Source: an uncultured Lactobacillus sp. (GTDB lineage: Bacteria > Bacillota > Bacilli > Lactobacillales > Lactobacillaceae). From it: a DNA stretch of 64,000 nt. This document shows, piece by piece, positions 25,214 through 32,739 of the stretch. The position numbers and the translations under genes were made by a program. Under the pieces are notes generated by a model. That model was given only the letters and a program-made list of their open reading frames with translations, made no database searches and had not been told where the DNA came from. The stretch spans positions 40,487 through 104,486 of the forward strand of contig CALNAJ010000013.1 of NCBI GenBank assembly GCA_937874695.1, in the 5' to 3' direction. Position 1 is the first letter of the stretch, and each line of letters starts with the position of its first letter.

Positions 25214-25298
25214 AATTCATGTTCCTCCCTTCGGAAACGCCTCAGACTTCTCCTCAGTCGATTACTTACTTTTAAACGGAAATTCTCTATACATGGTT

Positions 25299-25327
25299 AT
25301 ACTATGCCATCCAAGTAAATTAAGCAA
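25299..25327 (-). promoter_or_regulatory. Candidate promoter of the exosortase operon
   Basis: Reverse-strand TTGCTT (25322-25327), a 17-nt spacer and TAGTAT (25299-25304), about 86 nt upstream of the first start codon. Confidence 0.45.
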
Positions 25328-25513
25328 GATAACAATTCTTCCTGCTATCTACTTAATGAATTTGGAAACGTATAGGGTTTAAATATTCTTGGACAACGGG
25401 AGACACGCTCTTATGATTATTATAGTTCATACTATCCATCTAGAATAACAATCTATCGATCCAAAGCCCCCTACCATTTTGTAGTGGCTAAATTATCCTA
25501 TAGAAGCAAAAAA

Positions 25514-25542
25514 TGCTTAGACTGTGAAAAGAAGTCTAAGCA
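25514..25542 (-). terminator. Terminator of the decayed SWIM-type gene
   Basis: A perfect 10-bp stem TGCTTAGACT/AGTCTAAGCA has a reverse-strand T6 run. Confidence 0.85.
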
Positions 25543-25567
25543 ATAGATTGCATAGTGCTTATTGGCC

Positions 25568-26545
25568 TTACATTTGAGATCCATCAAAGCGCTTCAATTC
25601 ATCCAACATCGCAGGTCGCCGTGCATACTTGACTCGCCACTCCTGAATGAGATGGTCAACGGTACTCATCCCCATTGGAAAAGTCGTCATTTTATTTAAG
25701 ATCTTCACGATGTCGCGATAATGTTGCCGATCACCTGTTTGTTCCGCCATCTGCTGCGCGACTGCTACATACTTCTGGAGCAACTGCCGGGAGAACTTGG
25801 GCGTTAACAATTTTTCATAAGTCTGAACGCCAATTAATCCCCGCTGTGCTAACACCGTCTGCAACAGTTCCTGATACAAGTGATCTTCCGCGTAGAATTG
25901 GGCGACATTCGCATGCTTTGGCAACGCAGCCAATAGTTTCTCGCGTTCCGCCGGCCAATCCGCCGCCGGATATAGCGTCTTCAATTCTTGGTATGCCTCT
26001 AGGTCGGCTGGACTATAAGTTGTGACAAAATCCCACAATTCTTGACGATAGGCTTCTGGTCGTTCCGACCGCTTATACAATGTGAGTAATTGCCGACTAT
26101 ACTTTTGAACCAATCCCCTCAGGCCATCAATCTGCCCACACTTTCGACCATTGACTAATATCTGAATCGCCCGATCGTAGTTCTCAAGCTGTAACGAAAA
26201 GTCTACGTAATACTGTCGAACACCATCATATCTGATATGGGCACGACAGAAGTCTTCAATCTCATCATCCGACGATTCCAATTTAACCAGCGTCTTCAGA
26301 TGATACATGGCCCATGGCTTAGCTTGCCATTCGTTTCCAGCCTTTTCAGCATCATCAAGTTTTTCCGTCGTCCACGTCAGCTTCTTCTGTAAGAATTTGG
26401 GAGTCGTAAAGTTCTTGAAGAGAATATTTTCAATATCGTCTTCAAATACTCACATGGACGACTGCGAATGTTTTGGGAACCAGGTGAAGGCCTGCCGTTT
26501 CAGTGTAGCGTCTGCCTGGTCGATCACCTGTTGCCAAATGTCCCG
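25568..26545 (-). pseudogene. Decayed C-terminal part of a SWIM zinc-finger-type protein gene
   Basis: The open frame from 26308 (MYHLKTLVKLESSDDEIEDFCR...) continues in frame upstream as VFEDDIENILFKNFTTPKFLQKKLTWTTEKLDDAEKAGNEWQAKPW. It then meets a TGA at 26450-26452, beyond which the same frame again reads protein-like sequence (WQQVIDQADATLKRQAFTWFPKHSQSSM). So the gene has an internal stop and has lost its 5' half, including the SWIM CxCx(n)CxH region, with homology fading near 26545. The helical, tetratricopeptide-like tail matches the C-terminal region I recall from lactobacillus SWIM-domain proteins. The 246-residue ORF may still be translated but lacks a proper start site. Confidence 0.7.
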
Positions 26546-26636
26546 ACACTACCAAATTCAGTAGTGACTTCAAAATGACGCAAAAAAGATAAGCCCTAAT
26601 CAGACTTACCTCATTAGCATTATGCAATGACGTGAG

Positions 26637-27101
26637 CTACTTAGCCGCAACCAATGCCGCAATATCAATCTTCTTCATCTGCATCATCGCCTGAATCTGA
26701 GCTGGTGTTTGCGTCAACTCACTCATGTTTTGAGGGACGATTTGCCAAGAGATTCCAAAGCGATCCTTAGCCCAGCCACATTGTTCAGCATCGGGAACGT
26801 GGGAGAGTCTTGCCCAACAATAATCGATTTCAGCTTGATCCACACAAGGTAGCGTAAACGAAATTGCTTCGTTGAATCGAAAATCCGGGCCACCATCGAG
26901 CGCTAAGAATTTCTGCCCGTTCAAGTGGAATTCAGCAGTTAAAATCTTACCAGTCATCCCATCGAAGTGGGCATCTAGTTTTTCATCCGGATAGTACGTC
27001 ACGGCGTCCAGCGTTGAATCGGGGAAAACCTGCAAATAGTAGTGAATGGCCTCGTCACAATTGTTATCTGCAAACCACAAGCTTGGTACGATTTTATCCA
27101 T
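26637..27101 (-). CDS. VOC-family PhnB-like protein
   Basis: A 154-residue protein of the vicinal oxygen chelate superfamily, PhnB/3-demethylubiquinone methyltransferase-like branch. It shows IVPSLWFADNNCDEAIHYYLQVFPDSTLDAVTYY, then AEFHLNGQKFLALDGGPDFRFNEAISFTLPC and a C-terminal WAKDRFGISWQIVP, the standard repeats of this family. The ATG at 27101 has GGAGG 6 nt upstream. These proteins usually have no proven enzymatic role. Monocistronic. Confidence 0.92.
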   Translation of the reverse strand: MDKIVPSLWFADNNCDEAIHYYLQVFPDSTLDAVTYYPDEKLDAHFDGMTGKILTAEFHLNGQKFLALDGGPDFRFNEAISFTLPCVDQAEIDYCWARLSHVPDAEQCGWAKDRFGISWQIVPQNMSELTQTPAQIQAMMQMKKIDIAALVAAK

Positions 27102-27344
27102 CAGCAACCTCCTGGCGAATCCTATTTTTCGTTAAGCCTACCGGATTTGACCATCGGATGCAAGACTTAATACCTGCTGAAAAGCAATGATTTTCAGCTC
27201 ACCGCCCCGGACATAAAGCGCTATCATAACCGCAATTATAGCCAATTTCAGTGCTGTCCCTTATCTTTACACAATCAACATCACTCCTTTACATCCACTT
27301 AGTATCCTAGGTACTGTACCAAGCCAAGAGGAGGAGTTAACAAA

Positions 27345-28274
27345 ATGAATAAACGAATGAGTACCTTAGTCACTGCCCTGCTATTGACCACCACGTTAGG
27401 TTGGCAACAACCTTTGTCGACCATCACGGCATCCGCCAAAGCCAAGACGACCCAAACCACTAAACGGGCCAAAGCTAAGACGGTCAAGTCTACGTCGACC
27501 CATATCAAGCTTCAAGGCGCATCTAACGCACGTGATTTAGGGGGCTACGTGAACGGCCACGGCCAAAAGATCAAGGCCCACCGTTTGATCCGTTCGAACA
27601 CCTTATCCAAGTTATCCAAATCCGACCAAAAGAAGCTGGTTAAGACTTATCACGTGGCAACTGATGTTGATTTGCGGACCGTTGTGGAACAAAAGATGAG
27701 TCCCGATGTCAAGATGAAGGGGGTCAAGCTGGTCAAGGCCAACGTCTTCAAGTCTTTCGGTGCCTTCCCTGACTTCTCTAAGAAGAACGCCGGCGACAAG
27801 ATGATGAAGAAGTCTTACCACGATGCCATCACCACCGCACAGGGACGTAAGGCTTACAAGTCACTGTTCCACCAATTATTGAAGAATCCTAAGAACAAGG
27901 CTGTCCTCTGGCATTGCTCTGCAGGTAAAGACCGTGCCGGCATGGGAACTGTCCTGGTTCTCTCCGCACTGAACTTCAACAAGAAGGCCATTGCAAAGGA
28001 TTACTTAAAATCCAATACATACCTGGCCCAAACCAATAAGGAAAATCTGAAGAAGCAAGAAGCTGGCTGGAAGGCCCAAGGCAAGACGGTTACCCCTACT
28101 GTCGTTGCCAACTTCAAGGCACAGAATGGCGTTAAAATGGCCTACCTGAACACCATGTACAAAGCCGTCAACACGAAGTACGGTAGCATGGACAACTTTC
28201 TGCACAAGGGTCTTGGTTTAACCAACACCCAACTGAAGCAACTGCGGGCAAACTACCTGACGGCTGCTAAGTAA
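27345..28274 (+). CDS. Secreted dual-specificity/tyrosine protein phosphatase
   Basis: A 309-residue exported phosphatase. A signal peptide (MNKRMSTLVTALLLTTTLGWQQPLSTITASA) and a Lys/Thr-rich linker precede a Y_phosphatase3-type domain: LQGASNARDLGGYVNGHGQKIK, IRSNTLSKLS, DLRTVVEQ and the catalytic P-loop WHCSAGKDRAGMGT (HCxxGKDR). The family includes LipA-like tyrosine phosphatases; lipid phosphatase activity is also known for relatives. The ATG at 27345 has GAGGAG upstream. Monocistronic with a strong terminator. Targets outside the membrane are unknown. Confidence 0.93.
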   Translation: MNKRMSTLVTALLLTTTLGWQQPLSTITASAKAKTTQTTKRAKAKTVKSTSTHIKLQGASNARDLGGYVNGHGQKIKAHRLIRSNTLSKLSKSDQKKLVKTYHVATDVDLRTVVEQKMSPDVKMKGVKLVKANVFKSFGAFPDFSKKNAGDKMMKKSYHDAITTAQGRKAYKSLFHQLLKNPKNKAVLWHCSAGKDRAGMGTVLVLSALNFNKKAIAKDYLKSNTYLAQTNKENLKKQEAGWKAQGKTVTPTVVANFKAQNGVKMAYLNTMYKAVNTKYGSMDNFLHKGLGLTNTQLKQLRANYLTAAK

Positions 28275-28304
28275 CAATTCTCTAGCATTCAAATGATACC
28301 GAAG

Positions 28305-28341
28305 ATCCCCAGGGTTGGAACTGATAGCCAACTCTGGGGAT
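28305..28341 (+). terminator. Rho-independent terminator of the phosphatase gene
   Basis: A stem of ATCCCCAG/CTGGGGAT plus GTTGG/CCAAC is followed by a short T-rich tail. Confidence 0.75.
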
Positions 28342-28662
28342 TTACTTTATCACTATTGCAACATAGTTATGTCACCCTAAATGACACCTCACAAGAAAGC
28401 GACTAGGCTCTTGAATTAGTCCCGTCACTTTCATATTATTATCTGACAAATCCAGTTAATCAGCCAAAGATTAGCAGATACCCGATTTACTATTTTCCAA
28501 CCTTCGAATAAATTTCAGGCACCTTGCGCACCAACTCTCTCCGAAAAATTAATTGCTCTGTTCGCTAACATTGCTTTATGTTTTGCAATCACAATAACTG
28601 GTAACTAGTAGATCAAAAATCTGGCATAATGTAGTTATACTGGTTTGAAAGGCGGACAGGCA
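28342..28662. other. AT-rich intergenic region upstream of the GHKL-HExxH gene
   Basis: About 320 bases with no ORF and no clear promoter pair. A GGCATAATGTAG stretch near 28622-28633 could hold a -10 element. Base composition drops here and stays AT-rich through the next gene. Confidence 0.35.
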
Positions 28663-30129
28663 ATGAAAAATCGTTACTTCGACTTAAACATTGAAAAGGT
28701 CTTGGACAATTGGGAAATTCATCACGCTATTCGTGAAATTATTGCAAACGCTTTGGACGAAACAATATTAACAAATTGTCGTCAACCTGATATTTTTAAA
28801 GACGCCGATGAAAAATGGCACATTCATGACTACGGTCGCGGCCTAAATTATGAACATTTTACGCAAAACCAAAACGTAGAAAAGCTCCAAGCACCTAATG
28901 TCATCGGTAAGTTTGGGGTTGGCTTAAAAGACGCTCTAGCAGTCTTGCATAGAGCCAATCGAAATGTTCAAATAGATTCTAAGTATGGTCATATCCATCT
29001 TGCCATGCATGCAAAGGATGGATTTAACGATGTCCAAACACTTCATGCAGTTTTTGAAGATCCAATTTCTACAAACTTTATTGGTACAGAATTCATCTTA
29101 GAAGTTACCGATGAAGAGATGAAACGAGCTAAGCAATTATTTCTTTACTTCGAAAACAAATCACCCATCGATCAGACCAATTACGGTGATATCTATACGC
29201 GAACCAATGATACGGCAAGCATCTATGTTAATGGCGTCAAAGTAGCCGAGGAAGAGAACTACACTTTTGACTATAATATTACCAAACAAAACGCGGCTTT
29301 AAAAAAAGCGCTCAACCGTGAGCGTTCATTTCTTGGCCGAACTGCCTATTCAGCTACCGTTAAAAATATGCTACTCACTAGCACATCATTAGATGTCATC
29401 TCCACCCTCCTAAACGAATTAAAAAAGATTCCCGAGGGAACGCAACGGGACGAAATTAACTACTTAGATGTGCAAATTTACGCTGTTAAAAAATTCAATG
29501 CGCTAACACCAAGTGTCTTTATGTCTTCGTTAGATGTATACGAACTTTCCGAAGATGATAAAGAACGCATCAGGGAGAGTGGCAGAGAACTCGTCATTAT
29601 CCCCGATAACGTCTATGAGCGTGTAAAGCATGATACGGATGCAGCAGGAAATCGAATTGGAACAATAGAAGTTGTTCAACAGGAATACTCTGATAATTTT
29701 GAATATCATTGGGTTAATGCAGAAGATTTATCGAAAAATCAAGCCGCGTCTTGGGCTTTACGCCAGTCAATACTCCAACTTTTCAACGAAACAGCATTTG
29801 AAAATAAAATTCGCATTTCAACGTCAATTAACGAGCTTATATCTGGCGATACGTTAGGCGTCTGGGATGGTAAGAACATTATCATTAAGCAGAGTGTTCT
29901 AGACGATTCGAGCAAATTTGCTGCTACTCTATCCCATGAATTGGCTCATGCCATTAGTGGTTTCCCAGATAATTCTCGAGAGTTCGAGAACATGCTAACC
30001 GATATGCTGGGGAAGTTAGCACTATCATCAATCTCATCAAGTCATTCCCATTCGAACACTATTTCCGAATCACACCCTAATCAAACACCACCTAAACAGA
30101 GCTTCTTCAGTCGATTATTCAATAAGTAA
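28663..30129 (+). CDS. GHKL-type ATPase domain fused to an HExxH metallopeptidase-like domain
   Basis: A 488-residue orphan with two recognisable modules. The N-terminal Bergerat ATP-binding fold has the N-box REIIANALDE (about 25-34), G1 HDYGRGL (about 56-61) and G2 GKFGVGLKDAL (about 82-92), as in MutL, Hsp90 and gyrase. A middle transducer-like region follows. The C-terminal part has a zincin motif HELAHAISGF (about 425-434) with a downstream Glu (EFENM). A Ser/His-rich tail ends in SFFSRLFNK. The ATG at 28663 follows AAAGGCGGACAGG. The gene is clearly more AT-rich than its neighbours and has no operon partners, which suggests recent transfer. I do not recognise a characterised family; a defence or stress role is speculation. 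Confidence 0.75.
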   Translation: MKNRYFDLNIEKVLDNWEIHHAIREIIANALDETILTNCRQPDIFKDADEKWHIHDYGRGLNYEHFTQNQNVEKLQAPNVIGKFGVGLKDALAVLHRANRNVQIDSKYGHIHLAMHAKDGFNDVQTLHAVFEDPISTNFIGTEFILEVTDEEMKRAKQLFLYFENKSPIDQTNYGDIYTRTNDTASIYVNGVKVAEEENYTFDYNITKQNAALKKALNRERSFLGRTAYSATVKNMLLTSTSLDVISTLLNELKKIPEGTQRDEINYLDVQIYAVKKFNALTPSVFMSSLDVYELSEDDKERIRESGRELVIIPDNVYERVKHDTDAAGNRIGTIEVVQQEYSDNFEYHWVNAEDLSKNQAASWALRQSILQLFNETAFENKIRISTSINELISGDTLGVWDGKNIIIKQSVLDDSSKFAATLSHELAHAISGFPDNSREFENMLTDMLGKLALSSISSSHSHSNTISESHPNQTPPKQSFFSRLFNK

Positions 30130-30153
30130 CCCTTCAAACTGAATGACATACAA

Positions 30154-30185
30154 AAGGCGGTTATACCCAAATGTATAGCCGCCTT
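30154..30185. terminator. Hairpin between convergent genes
   Basis: A 13-bp stem with one wobble pair (AAGGCGG(T)TATAC/GTATAGCCGCCTT) closes a short loop. The T run is short on both strands, and the hairpin probably terminates both neighbours. Confidence 0.65.
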
Positions 30186-30274
30186 CCACAGACAATTCTC
30201 CAAGTAATTTTTTCCTTTTCTACACCATCTGCTTAACGGTAAATCTCCACGCAACAGCATCAAGTATCACCAAG

Positions 30275-31048
30275 TTAATTACGATCGTATGCCCAAACAG
30301 CCAGCGGTGCAAAGATCGCGACAATCACAACATCAACCACCAAAACCAATAAGGCTTCATGCGTCCAACTCCCGGTTGCCAGAATCTGTCGAATGGCGGT
30401 AATCACGTAGGTTACCGGATTCAAGTTGGCAATAACCCGCAGCGGCTTCGTTAATGAATGTAAGGGGACAAAAGCATTCGACATGAACGAGAGTACCAAC
30501 ATCGTCATCAGTGATGCACTATTGACGGCCCCCGCACTCTTAGCCAACAGACCCATCAGTGCGAACACCCAGGACAGTGCCCATCCCGTGACGATTGCCA
30601 ACAACCCAATCGCAACGATCCAGCCGAACCCGACACCTGGACGCCAGCCCATGAGATAGCCCGTCGTCAACGATGTCACTGTCGCAATCAACAGGCGTAA
30701 GCTATCAGCGAACAGCTGACCGGCTAACGGGGCAATGTGCGCCATCGGTAATGACTTGAACCGGTCAAACACCCCAGAGTCGAGATCTTCTCTGATTTGT
30801 GTGCCCGACCCAGACCCCGCCGACAGCATCGTTTGAATGAGAATCCCCGGGACAATCGTTGGCAGATAAGCCTGAACGCCACCGGCAATGGCACCCCCAA
30901 ATAAATACCCAAACATTAACATAAACAATACCGGTTGAATGATCACATCCATAAAGTTATCTGGATTGTGAATTGTCTTTAATAAGTTCCGATAAGCCAT
31001 CGTGGCCGTATTCATAAAAACGTTACCCTTGTGCATTCGTGCATCCAT
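30275..31048 (-). CDS. ABC transporter permease, ABC-2/DrrB type
   Basis: A 257-residue permease with about six membrane helices. It contains DNFMDVIIQPVLFMLMFGYLFGGAI and GILIQTMLSAGSGSGTQIREDLDSGVFDRFKSLPMA, typical of the daunorubicin-type ABC-2 family. It lies 16 bp downstream of its ATPase gene and completes the exporter. Drug or lipid-like substrates are common in this family. The start is ATG 31048 with GCGGGA upstream. It is likely controlled by the divergent MarR regulator. Confidence 0.93.
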   Translation of the reverse strand: MDARMHKGNVFMNTATMAYRNLLKTIHNPDNFMDVIIQPVLFMLMFGYLFGGAIAGGVQAYLPTIVPGILIQTMLSAGSGSGTQIREDLDSGVFDRFKSLPMAHIAPLAGQLFADSLRLLIATVTSLTTGYLMGWRPGVGFGWIVAIGLLAIVTGWALSWVFALMGLLAKSAGAVNSASLMTMLVLSFMSNAFVPLHSLTKPLRVIANLNPVTYVITAIRQILATGSWTHEALLVLVVDVVIVAIFAPLAVWAYDRN

Positions 31049-31064
31049 TTTGCATCCCGCTTTC

Positions 31065-32000
31065 TTAGTTCTTGCCGATTGTCAAATTCATGAAGACATC
31101 ATCTAGCGAAGGTTCTTTAACCGATAAATGATCGATAGTAATTTTGGCTTGCTTTAATGTCGCTAAAATTTGTGTTAACTGAGTGACTTGCGCTAAACTC
31201 ATGCTCAACTGTTGCCCAGCCTGTTGAATGGTCCCTGTTACCTGGTCAGCCAACAACTTCACTGCTTGGGTAACTTGGGCGGTATGACTCACGGTGAAGT
31301 TCAACTTCGTCCCGCCAATTTGTTCCTTGAGTTCGACTGGCGTCCCCATTTTCACAACCTTGCCGTGATCAATGATGGCTAGATTGTCTGCCAGTTGGTC
31401 GGCCTCGTCGAGGTACTGGGTCGTCAGGACCACCGTTGACCCCTGCTTCACCAATCGGCGAATCGTGTCCCACATCTGGTTACGCGTTCGTGGGTCCAGA
31501 CCCGTTGTGGGTTCATCCAAGAAGATGAGTGTCGGCCGCGTAATCAGGCTAACTGCCAGGTCCAATCGCCGGCGCATCCCACCAGAGAAGTTTTTCAACG
31601 CCTTATCCGCAGAATTTTCCAGGGAGAACTCGTTAAGGAGTTCCGTCGTCCGCTGCTTAGCGGCCTGTCGGGACAGGCCGTTTAGTCGGGAAAAAATCAT
31701 CAGGTTCTCGCGAGCCGAAATATCTTCATCAACGGAAGCATATTGCCCTGTGAGGCCAAACATCGACCGCGCCAGTCGCCCCTCTTTGACCGTATCGTGA
31801 CCAAAAATTTTCACTTGGCCCGCATCGGCCTTGAGTAAGGTGGTCATCATGCGTAGCGTCGTGGTCTTTCCCGCACCGTTAGGCCCGAGTAGCCCAAAGA
31901 CTTCTCCCTGCCGGACGTTAAATGAGATGTCATCCACAACTGTTTTTTCGCCAAATTTCTTAGTTAAATGACGCACTTCAATTGCATTAATCGTTGTCAT
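31065..32000 (-). CDS. ABC transporter ATP-binding protein, DrrA type
   Basis: A 311-residue ATPase. Walker A GPNGAGKTTTLRM, Q-loop region TGQYASVDE, signature FSGGMRRRLDLA, Walker B LIFLDEPTTGLDPRTR and the switch in VVLTTQYLDEAD (Q in place of His) are all present, with the extended C-terminal domain usual in DrrA-type proteins. It is first in a two-gene exporter operon with a very good promoter overlapped by repeats that are likely MarR sites. It supplies energy for the permease encoded next. Confidence 0.95.
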   Translation of the reverse strand: MTTINAIEVRHLTKKFGEKTVVDDISFNVRQGEVFGLLGPNGAGKTTTLRMMTTLLKADAGQVKIFGHDTVKEGRLARSMFGLTGQYASVDEDISARENLMIFSRLNGLSRQAAKQRTTELLNEFSLENSADKALKNFSGGMRRRLDLAVSLITRPTLIFLDEPTTGLDPRTRNQMWDTIRRLVKQGSTVVLTTQYLDEADQLADNLAIIDHGKVVKMGTPVELKEQIGGTKLNFTVSHTAQVTQAVKLLADQVTGTIQQAGQQLSMSLAQVTQLTQILATLKQAKITIDHLSVKEPSLDDVFMNLTIGKN

Positions 32001-32035
32001 ATTAATTCCCTCTTAGCTTTGCTTTTTAATCAGGT

Positions 32036-32080
32036 CCCCCTGACTAAAATTATAATAAGGCCCCCTGATGAATTTGTCAA
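32036..32080 (-). promoter_or_regulatory. ABC exporter promoter with flanking CCCCCTGA repeats
   Basis: Reverse-strand TTGACA (32075-32080), a 17-nt spacer and TATTAT (32052-32057) form a near-consensus promoter. The + strand octamer CCCCCTGA occurs at 32036-32043, just after the -10, and at 32061-32068, inside the spacer, so a regulator bound there would block transcription. The divergent MarR protein is the obvious candidate. Confidence 0.7.
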
Positions 32081-32100
32081 CACTTTGGGTAAAATCCTTA

Positions 32101-32130
32101 ATGCCACTTCCAGCCATTGTCGGGTATAAT
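32101..32130 (+). promoter_or_regulatory. Candidate promoter of the MarR gene
   Basis: ATGCCA, an 18-nt spacer and a perfect TATAAT (32125-32130), 22 nt before the start codon. Confidence 0.55.
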
Positions 32131-32151
32131 GGCCATAGGGAGGGCGATGAC

Positions 32152-32670
32152 ATGCCTAATTTAACGAAACAAAAAAATGCGGCTGGTAAGCTGATTGAAT
32201 TCGGCATGGTCAGCCATACTGCCGACGAAGTAGCTCAACGTACCCACGCAGACAAGGGTGACCGTCCGTTGCGGTTCCAGGGCCAAGGAAAGATTCTACT
32301 GGCGCTATCGCAAGACGACGGTCTGTCACAAAAGGAACTGGCAACGCGCCTCAATCTAGCGGTACAATCGACGGCCGAATTTGTTAATAAACTAGTCAAG
32401 AAGCAACTGGTCACCAAAGAAAAGTCAACGACCGATCGTCGTAAAACCATCATTCGTCTGACCGAGCTGGGCCGCGAAACTGCGGCAACTGAAACGTCAA
32501 AGGTTCCAGCTTATTTAAACTCGCTGACGGATACTGAACTGGACCAACTCACAACAATTTTAACGAAGATCAATGATAATCTTTATGATGAAATCGATGC
32601 GATGACGCCGGCTCAGTCTAACAAGTTCAAGGCAACTGTGGCAGATCACCTGCGCGATTGGTTTATGTAG
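32152..32670 (+). CDS. MarR-family transcriptional regulator
   Basis: A 172-residue winged-helix regulator: GQGKILLALSQDDGLSQKELATRLNLAVQSTAEFVNKLVKKQLVTKEKSTTDRRKTIIRLTELG, where the DRR wing is typical of MarR. The ATG at 32152 has GGGAGG 9 nt upstream; a longer frame to 32068 runs across promoter sequence and is unlikely. It is divergent from the DrrAB-type exporter and probably represses it, with release by an exporter substrate. Confidence 0.9.
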   Translation: MPNLTKQKNAAGKLIEFGMVSHTADEVAQRTHADKGDRPLRFQGQGKILLALSQDDGLSQKELATRLNLAVQSTAEFVNKLVKKQLVTKEKSTTDRRKTIIRLTELGRETAATETSKVPAYLNSLTDTELDQLTTILTKINDNLYDEIDAMTPAQSNKFKATVADHLRDWFM

Positions 32671-32685
32671 TTTATGCTTATACGC

Positions 32686-32728
32686 AAAAAATACGGTTGG
32701 CCCCAATTGAGGACTGACCGTATTTTTT
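32686..32728. terminator. Bidirectional terminator
   Basis: A perfect 12-bp stem AAAAAATACGGT/ACCGTATTTTTT lies between the convergent MarR and UvrA-like genes. Confidence 0.9.
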
Positions 32729-32739
32729 CATAACTAGCT

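Larger units (their letters stand above)
25214..25567. other. Intergenic region upstream of the exosortase operon
   Basis: AT-rich, no ORF. It contains the operon promoter candidate and, at its right end, the terminator of the decayed SWIM-type gene (25514-25542). Confidence 0.5.

Noticed and set aside
28342..28662. CRISPR or tandem repeat array in AT-rich gaps
   Set aside because: No regularly spaced repeats were seen here or anywhere else in the window.
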